DNA from: a virus
Virus record (IMG/VR): IMGVR_UViG_3300046368_000671
Location: 1 to 36,931 of that record
Strand: one strand, 5' to 3'
DNA length: 36,931 nt
The notes beneath the pieces were generated by a model. That model searched no databases, had not been told where the DNA came from, and worked only from the letters and a program-made list of their open reading frames with translations. Positions 36,836 to 36,931 of the stretch are shown piece by piece (position 1 is the first letter of the stretch; each line of letters starts with the position of its first letter). A program made the position numbers and the translations under genes.

Positions 36836-36931
36836 TTATTCCTTTATAAAATTATATTTAGTAAAACCACTTTTATAACATAACATTGCAGATGCTCTAT
36901 TCCAATCATCTGAATAAAGATATATAATATC
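36836..36931 (-). CDS. C-terminal fragment of an upstream gene (possible GNAT)
   Basis: The last 31 codons of a frame entering from the right edge and ending TAA at 36836, 1 nt before the phoH ATG. Translation DIIYLYSDDWNRASAMLCYK, then SGFTKYNFIKE. The N-x2-A-x3-CYK-SGF pattern is similar to the C-terminal 'N..A..lY.k.GF' of GNAT acetyltransferases, but the fragment is too short to be sure. Confidence 0.6.
   Translation of the reverse strand, partial: DIIYLYSDDWNRASAMLCYKSGFTKYNFIKE

Noticed and set aside
1-36931. tRNA genes, CRISPR arrays, insertion sequences
   Set aside because: No cloverleaf-like sequence, regularly spaced repeats or transposase was seen, and the packed genes leave little room.

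Overview
The window looks like part of a tailed, T4-like (contractile-tail) phage genome that infects a Bacteroidetes/Flavobacteriia-type host, probably marine. Every supportable gene lies on the minus strand, the DNA is very AT-rich, and genes are packed with 1-17 nt overlaps (TAATG, ATGA). The phage assignment rests on a gp6-like baseplate wedge protein, gp25, a gp5-like hub/spike, a gp55-like late sigma factor, PhoH, a small heat-shock protein and thymidylate synthase. The host inference rests mainly on promoters: seven sites read TTG-N20-TAnnTTTR, the -33/-7 layout of Bacteroidetes promoters. Two lipoproteins, a PspC protein, GC(T/M)D...DG(S/T)C repeats and a YwqK/MORN_2-type protein fit that host. 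No tRNA, CRISPR array, insertion sequence or plus-strand gene was found. Once the small genes listed here are included, no stretch over 300 bases is empty.

Layout, read right to left (direction of transcription). 36.9-33.4 kb: the tail of an unknown gene, phoH, two SGNH-hydrolase-like proteins, a 2OG-Fe(II) oxygenase and a radical SAM enzyme, all overlapping. 33.4-30.6 kb: a 58-aa protein, a six-repeat FG-GAP lipoprotein, a 5'(3')-deoxyribonucleotidase, a second lipoprotein and an acidic protein. 30.5-28.5 kb: hsp20 under an operator-like promoter with its own terminator, then a 59-aa protein and a multi-membrane-span EF-hand protein. 28.4-19.7 kb: one long operon beginning with uvsE, then six small proteins (most membrane-associated or highly basic), a flavodoxin-fold oxidoreductase, an SF2 helicase, and a cassette of MORN_2 protein, GT2-type glycosyltransferase, PhyH-type oxygenase, GT25-type glycosyltransferase, methyltransferase and an unknown protein. 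19.7-16.3 kb: thyA (probably leaderless), two micro-genes, pspC-like, a compact metK, a sulfotransferase-like protein and a second 2OG oxygenase. 16.3-14.4 kb: nucleotidyltransferase, peptide deformylase and small proteins. 14.4-11 kb: secreted lysozyme-like enzyme, membrane/coiled-coil protein, late sigma factor and carbamoyltransferase. 10.8-1 kb: a holin-sized membrane protein with a UUCG terminator, then the baseplate/tail module.

Functionally, the left 10.5 kb builds the baseplate and is probably late-expressed from TTG-less ATATTTATA elements served by the gp55-like sigma. The rest holds nucleotide metabolism (thyA, nucleotidase), DNA repair/remodelling (uvsE, helicase), host takeover (hsp20, deformylase, PspC-like) and an unusually rich set of small-group-transfer enzymes: carbamoyl, methyl, probable sulfuryl, glycosyl, hydroxylation, radical SAM and SGNH chemistry, with a phage SAM synthetase that could supply SAM. 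I infer that the phage modifies a glycan or another surface/virion molecule; the substrate cannot be read from the sequence.
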